Positions 59,495 through 64,000 of a stretch of DNA of 64,000 nt are shown in pieces. Position numbers and translations under genes: made by a program. This stretch comes from Collinsella sp. Its GTDB lineage: Bacteria > Actinomycetota > Coriobacteriia > Coriobacteriales > Coriobacteriaceae. Every line of letters starts with the position of its first letter. Position 1 is the stretch's first letter. The stretch covers positions 1 to 64,000 of the forward strand of contig DXMA01000010.1 in assembly GCA_019414445.1 (NCBI GenBank). The letters run 5' to 3'. The notes beneath the pieces are model-generated. The model was not told the DNA's origin and ran no database searches. It saw nothing but the letters and a program-made list of their open reading frames with translations.

Positions 59495-61282
59495 ATGGAA
59501 AGGAAGGCGCCCATGATTCAGAAGCAGTATCGAAACATCGATCGCTACCAGGACTTGCTCAATCGAATTGCGCCTACGCGTCTGGTGGAGCAGACGCGTC
59601 AGAGTGTTATTGGCCACGAAGGAAGCTTGGAGGCCTTTGTGACGGCGCTGAGCTTTGAGGTCAACCGCTGCGTGATGTTGGCACGCGGCGCCGACCCGCG
59701 CGACGTTCTTTCGCCCGCTGCCATTTTGGTGATGGGTTCCACCGGCACGGGAAAAACCCACACCATCAAGGCCGTGGCAGATGCCGCGGGGCTCAAACTG
59801 TTCGTGTTCGATGTCTCCACCATGACGGGCGAGGGCTGGCGCGGTGCCAGCATGAGCAACTGCCTGTCGCAGGTCGCGGACTATCAGGCTGCCAATCCCG
59901 GCGAAATTTGCTTGGTGCTCTTTGACGAGTTTGACAAGGCGGTTCGTGCCGAGCCCGATGGGAGCGACGTTGCGTCCAGCTTTAGTCCGTCACAGTCGTT
60001 CCTTAAGCTCTTGGAAGGCGGGGAGATGCCGTTTGAATGCGAGAGCCAGAAGGGCACGGCGATGAAATCGCTCAATCTTGATCAGGTTGTCTGCATTTTG
60101 GGCGGCGCCTTTATGGGCTTGGATGCTCTGGTGCGCAAGCGCCTGAGTGACATGTCTGGCACCACGGTCGGCTTCGGATCCTCGTATGCCGCCGTGCGCA
60201 CCGCCGCAAAATCGGCAAACGAGCTGCGAGACAGTGCGACCATCGAGGATGTTGAGACTTGGGGTATTATGTCCGAGCTGTGCGGGCGCATTGGCTCGGT
60301 GATTAACTTTAACGCCTTGAGCGTGGACGATCTGGTCCAGATTGCGTATGAACAGTACCTGCCCAAGTACAACAACATGATGGGAAATGGCGCCAAGATG
60401 GAGCTGATGGCAGATGCTGCTCGCCTTGCGGCGAAGCGCGCGGTTAAGGAAGGTGCCGGCGCGCGCGGCATGCTCCGTCAGCTGCGTCCCCTTATGATGT
60501 ACGCCTGGAGGGACATGCGGGAAGATACCTATATTTCCCGTGCGACCTTGGTCGTGAGCGATGGGGAACTTGCGGTTGCGTACGAGCGCTCTCATGAGCC
60601 GCGGGGCTTTTTGCAGGAAGAGATGGGGGAGAATTCGCCCTTTCTGAACGGGAGGGAGATTGAAGCCCTGACGCTGGTGAACAACTGGATGGAGCATGAG
60701 GACGAGGACGAGCATAAGCCGTATCAGCCTGAGTTTGCTTGGCTGGCGGATTTGGTGGACGGCTCGGCGCTCGACAAGATCGTGCAGGGCGGCAAGGCAT
60801 TCGATCTTGCTGGGGTGTTGTTGCGCGGCGTTCCGTTTGATGGGCCGGAGCGCATTGCCGCCCACGAGCTGCTTAAGGCGTGCGCCTGCTACAACGACGT
60901 GCTCTATGCCGATCAGGACAAGTATCGCAACCTTGCCCAGGTGCTTATGCTCACCAAATTGGTGTACAAAAAATCGCACGATTGCTTGCTGAGCCCGCTC
61001 GATGTGGTTATGAACGGCACGACTACGGGCAACGGTTTTCAGGGTCTTGGCGAGTGGGTCGATGCCATGAGCAGGTCCGAAAAGCCTTCGTTGGAAAAGT
61101 GGCAGTACCTGACGGCCGGGGAGGCCCTGCGGATTTACGACCACTTTAGCAAGCGCCCCGACCAGGTTAAGGAGCTTGCCGCCAAGGTGTCCCTGATGCG
61201 TGTCGCCCTTGCAGTGATCGACGTTGAAGAGTGTGAGGCATTGGAGTGCGATCTTAAGAAGCTGCTCGCTTCGTGCGAGTAG
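59495..61282 (+). CDS. ClpX-like AAA+ ATPase with a ClpP-docking-type loop and no zinc domain
   Basis: 595 residues. Walker A GSTGTGKT (81-88), Walker B LVLFDEFDK (140-148), ILGGAFMGLDALVRKR as in ClpX, then SGTTVGFGSS (about 221-230) where ClpX has the IGF loop that binds ClpP, and the ELCGRIGSVI Arg-finger region and GAGARGMLRQL sensor 2. The N-terminal zinc-binding domain is missing, and a C-terminal extension of about 230 helical residues is new. A ClpP paralogue is at 38572. An alternative start is ATG 59513. Confidence 0.82.
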   Translation: MERKAPMIQKQYRNIDRYQDLLNRIAPTRLVEQTRQSVIGHEGSLEAFVTALSFEVNRCVMLARGADPRDVLSPAAILVMGSTGTGKTHTIKAVADAAGLKLFVFDVSTMTGEGWRGASMSNCLSQVADYQAANPGEICLVLFDEFDKAVRAEPDGSDVASSFSPSQSFLKLLEGGEMPFECESQKGTAMKSLNLDQVVCILGGAFMGLDALVRKRLSDMSGTTVGFGSSYAAVRTAAKSANELRDSATIEDVETWGIMSELCGRIGSVINFNALSVDDLVQIAYEQYLPKYNNMMGNGAKMELMADAARLAAKRAVKEGAGARGMLRQLRPLMMYAWRDMREDTYISRATLVVSDGELAVAYERSHEPRGFLQEEMGENSPFLNGREIEALTLVNNWMEHEDEDEHKPYQPEFAWLADLVDGSALDKIVQGGKAFDLAGVLLRGVPFDGPERIAAHELLKACACYNDVLYADQDKYRNLAQVLMLTKLVYKKSHDCLLSPLDVVMNGTTTGNGFQGLGEWVDAMSRSEKPSLEKWQYLTAGEALRIYDHFSKRPDQVKELAAKVSLMRVALAVIDVEECEALECDLKKLLASCE

Positions 61283-61477
61283 TCGCGGACTGCTTCTCTT
61301 TCCTTTCTTTCTTTTCTCAAGCGGCATGGATGCCGCTCAACCGCCCTGCGTGAGTTTTTGTCCGCACGGGATGGTATTCAACACATGTAACAAAACAAGT
61401 GGGGGAGCGGCGGGGGAGAGCGAGGCGGTTTACAGAAATGAACATCCGTTATATGCGTTAGAAAAATAAAATTGTTC

Positions 61478-61506
61478 TTGCAACATACAAGCGGAGCGCA
61501 TATACT
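61478..61506 (+). promoter_or_regulatory. Promoter upstream of the small gene at 61585
   Basis: TTGCAA (61478-61483), 17-bp spacer, TATACT (61501-61506). It lies in the 302-base gap after the ClpX-like gene, which is otherwise AT-rich with one small hairpin (AGCGGCA/TGCCGCT, about 61320-61337). Confidence 0.55.
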
Positions 61507-61584
61507 GCAGTCATAGCGTATGAGATGGGGTCTCTAAAAGAGGCCAAGCACAGCAATTTGAGTTTATGTAGACGGGACTTGAGC

Positions 61585-61815
61585 ATGAGCACCAGCAGTT
61601 TCTCCTTTAACAACGATAATAGTGGTTACATTAATCTCGAGACTATCCTTGGTTGCACTGTCGGTTCTCGCGCAGAGAACGGGCTTGTATTTCTAGATGA
61701 AGAGAAGCCATGCGGCGAAGAACTCGAGTATTTAGATGAGATTGAGCGCGAGCGGAACTATGAGTTTGGCTTTTGCGGAGATCAGTTTCATCACGATTCA
61801 ATTCGCTCAATTTAA
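61585..61815 (+). CDS. Small hypothetical acidic protein
   Basis: 76 residues from ATG 61585. The in-frame ATG at 61525 would give 96. Neither has a strong ribosome site. Acidic (EELEYLDEIERERNYEFGF), no membrane segment. It is followed after 86 bases by the CAP surface protein. Low certainty that it is translated. Confidence 0.4.
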   Translation: MSTSSFSFNNDNSGYINLETILGCTVGSRAENGLVFLDEEKPCGEELEYLDEIERERNYEFGFCGDQFHHDSIRSI

Positions 61816-61901
61816 TTACCCCGTTATCACCTCTTTTTAATGGGGCAAGTTGGATTGACTATCTGTGGCAAACAACGGCTTACCGTGGGAAGGAATCGGC
61901 A

Positions 61902-64000
61902 ATGAGCAAGAACATGAACAAGGACATGAACGGCAAGGCTTTGGGTAAGGCCAAGGCGGCTGGACGCGTGGCGACAGTTGCTGCGGCGACGATTGCCATG
62001 ACGGGCGGCTCGCTGCTGTCGCCCCTGGCCGCGGCGGCGCAGGGTGCGGATGGCATTGGCGCTGCGGGCGCAACGGCTGCGGTGATGTCGCCGCTGACGA
62101 GCGCTGCGGCCGCTGGTGCTGGCGCGGGTGCTGTGTTTGCGGCGCAAAAGGTCGCCGACCTGCAGGCTGCAGTTGATGCGGCGCGTGCCAAAGCTGCTGC
62201 TGCCAAGGCCGATCTAGAAGCGGCTGCTGCTCCCTACGATGCCGCTGCCGCCAACCAGCAGCGGGCGCAGGGCGCCTATGACGCGGCCCGCGGTGCAAGC
62301 GAGAGCGCGGCCTCTGCTGCCTCGGCCGAGCTGGAAAAGCAGCTGGGCGCTGCGCAAGACAAGGCCGATTTGGATGTCAAGACGCTTGAGGACGCTCAGG
62401 CTGCGCTCGATGCCGCCAAGAAGAACCTGACGGACAAGGACGAAGCCCTGACTGCCGCCCGGAAGGCGGCAAGCGATGCCCAGTCTGCGCTCGAGGCCGC
62501 ACAGGCCGCTGCATCCGATGCCACGCCCGAGGCCGTAGCCGCCGCCCAGGCTGCCGCAGAGCAGGCGGCGATCGATTTGGAGCAGGCAAAGCAACAGGCC
62601 GAAGATGCGCAGACCAGGCTCTCGGATGCTCAGGCTGCCGCCGATGACGCCGCTGCCAAGCAGCAGGATACGCAGGTCAAGCTTTCGGCAGCTCAGCAGG
62701 CAAAGACCGCGGCAGATGCGGACGTGGACGCCGCACAGGCGAGCTATGACGCGGCCAAGGCCGATCTGGATCGAGCCGAGCAGGGCGCTGCGGGCCCGGA
62801 GTACGAGGACGCTAAGGCAAAGGTAAACGCTGCGTCCGAGGCGCTGGCGGCCGCCAAGGCCACGCAGTCGCAGCGCGAGGATGAGCTTGCTGCTGCCGAG
62901 CAAGAGGTGAGCGCCGCCGAGGGCGAGGTGCAGACTGCACAGCAGGCAGTTGCCGATCAGCAACAGGTCGCTGCCGAAGCCCAATCCAAGCTGGATGCCG
63001 CTGTTGCCGCCAAGACAGCAGCCGACGCCGCCCTCGACCAGGCCAAGACCGATCATGCCTCCGCGCTCACGGAGCTGGCCGATGCCCAGGCCAAGCTTTC
63101 GGCAGCAAAGGACGAGAAAGACGCTGCCGACAAGGCGCTCGATCAGGCGAAGGCTCAAAAGCAGCAGGCCGACCAGGCTGTGGCGCAGGCCCAGGCCAAG
63201 CTGGATGCCGCTCAGGCAACGGCGAACGCATCGGCAGAGAACTACCGCCAGGGTGCTGTTGCGTTCTTTAGGAGCGTGGGCGCCGATGATGCGGCGGATA
63301 TTATCCTCAACTGCAAACTCGCTGGCTACAACAAGGTGGGCGAGGAAGTCGACGCGACGAGCCTGACCAATATGAAGCAGGCGGTTGTGTGGCTCAAAGC
63401 ATGCAACGAGTATCGCGCAAGCGTTGGCCTAGGCGAGCTCAAGGTGACGTATGCCACGATGGCGACCGCCATTGCCGATGCGAACTTCTCCGATACGAAG
63501 GTCGCGCACGCTCAGCAGTTTAACGTGGGCGAGAATGTGGCGTGGAACTACGGAAGCAATCCGTTTAAGCAGTGGGTCGATCAGGAGAAGGCCTACTTTG
63601 ACGCTGCTGCTGCCTCGCTGGGTACGACGGGTCTTACGGGAAAGGCCGCTTTTGATTTCTATATGGCGCATAGTTCCGAGATTGATACCTACGCCGCGAA
63701 GCATGGTGATTCGGTCGGCCATTACATCAACGTAATCGATCCCAGCTACACCGTGACGGGCATGGGCGTTTGCACGCGTGGGACGCTGTACGGTCGGAGC
63801 ACGCAGGCGCAGACATTCGTATATTCTGGTCGATGGTACGAGCCGTACAACGTCAATCCGATGACGGTTGCTGAGTATGAGGTTGCGTTGAACGCGTGGT
63901 GCGACTCTTTGGCAAATCCCGAGCAAGGCGTGGATGCGGCGCGCAAGGAGCTTACTGCGGCGCAGGGCGTTGCCAACGATGCCGGCAACAAGGTGGACGC
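61902..64000 (+). CDS. Secreted coiled-coil protein with a CAP (SCP/PR1) domain (partial)
   Basis: 699 codons are visible and the gene runs past the window end. A signal-peptide-like N-terminus (GRVATVAAATIAMTGGSLLSPLAAAAQG) is followed by about 370 residues of alanine/glutamine/lysine-rich coiled coil built of imperfect repeats such as AQAKLDAA and AALDAAK. Then comes a CAP domain (HAQQFNVGENVAWNYG, near residue 540) with AAFDFYMAHSSE and SVGHYINVIDP. After it the coiled coil resumes. A likely surface protein, perhaps with a cell-wall anchor beyond the window. AAGGAATCGGC precedes the ATG. Confidence 0.85.
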   Translation, partial: MSKNMNKDMNGKALGKAKAAGRVATVAAATIAMTGGSLLSPLAAAAQGADGIGAAGATAAVMSPLTSAAAAGAGAGAVFAAQKVADLQAAVDAARAKAAAAKADLEAAAAPYDAAAANQQRAQGAYDAARGASESAASAASAELEKQLGAAQDKADLDVKTLEDAQAALDAAKKNLTDKDEALTAARKAASDAQSALEAAQAAASDATPEAVAAAQAAAEQAAIDLEQAKQQAEDAQTRLSDAQAAADDAAAKQQDTQVKLSAAQQAKTAADADVDAAQASYDAAKADLDRAEQGAAGPEYEDAKAKVNAASEALAAAKATQSQREDELAAAEQEVSAAEGEVQTAQQAVADQQQVAAEAQSKLDAAVAAKTAADAALDQAKTDHASALTELADAQAKLSAAKDEKDAADKALDQAKAQKQQADQAVAQAQAKLDAAQATANASAENYRQGAVAFFRSVGADDAADIILNCKLAGYNKVGEEVDATSLTNMKQAVVWLKACNEYRASVGLGELKVTYATMATAIADANFSDTKVAHAQQFNVGENVAWNYGSNPFKQWVDQEKAYFDAAAASLGTTGLTGKAAFDFYMAHSSEIDTYAAKHGDSVGHYINVIDPSYTVTGMGVCTRGTLYGRSTQAQTFVYSGRWYEPYNVNPMTVAEYEVALNAWCDSLANPEQGVDAARKELTAAQGVANDAGNKVD

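Noticed and set aside
36979..61282. An integrative conjugative element
   Set aside because: A VirD4-like ATPase alone is not enough. I see no relaxase, integrase, VirB4 or pilus gene in the window.

Overview
This is a high-GC chromosomal window most consistent with a gut coriobacterium of the Collinsella type (Actinomycetota, Coriobacteriia). The signs are a split histidine operon containing a HisZ-HisG fusion, the gene order eno / divIC-like / ppx, mannose-family PTS genes, and many short palindromic intergenic repeats. The genus is inferred from gene content and style, not from a marker gene.

Layout. (1) 0-6.1 kb: the tail of one PTS EIID gene, an MFS transporter, then a sugar-amine operon made of a SIS-domain deglycase (FrlB/GfrE-like), EIIA, EIIB, EIIC, EIID and a FrlC-like epimerase. 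The best reading is uptake and phosphorylation of an Amadori compound such as fructoselysine, followed by deglycation. (2) 6.4-15.8 kb: the histidine pathway hisZG-hisD-hisC-hisB-hisH-hisA-hisF-hisI-(RDAC-like ORF)-hisE, with a convergent PHP histidinol phosphatase. (3) 15.9-25.7 kb: YgbA-like protein with a fused CydDC-like exporter, a solo LarC C-terminal domain, YfcE, MazG, enolase, a DivIC-like protein and Ppx. (4) 25.9-32.6 kb: a DUF4143-type ATPase, tRNA-Leu(TAA), a TPR-like membrane-anchored protein, an orphan GatB-like EIIB with a VOC protein, and a DUF4342/response-regulator/histidine-kinase operon flanked by two copies of a ~180 bp palindromic repeat.

(5) 32.7-61.8 kb is accessory DNA, on average AT-richer and patchy in composition. 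It holds an AbiE toxin-antitoxin pair, two distant DNA-methyltransferase-like/TRD proteins that lack a canonical catalytic motif (34.3 and 56.7 kb), a soluble VirD4-like ATPase next to a ClpP paralogue, an HNH gene broken by an amber codon, and a five-gene leftward defence operon (adenine/N4-type MTase, C5-MTase, McrB-like GTPase, LlaJI-type endonuclease, Shedu nuclease). It also has an IS21 istB remnant, a WYL regulator coupled to a 1533-residue SF1 helicase with a C-terminal HEPN-like domain, several membrane or hypothetical proteins, and a ClpX-like ATPase that keeps a ClpP-docking (VGFG) loop. (6) From 61.9 kb to the window end: a secreted coiled-coil protein with a CAP domain.

The most promising undescribed systems are the WYL + helicase-HEPN pair, the Shedu-extended LlaJI operon with a chimeric McrB gene, the pair of degenerate MTase/TRD proteins, and the VirD4-like / ClpP / ClpX-like set that the defence cargo appears to have split.
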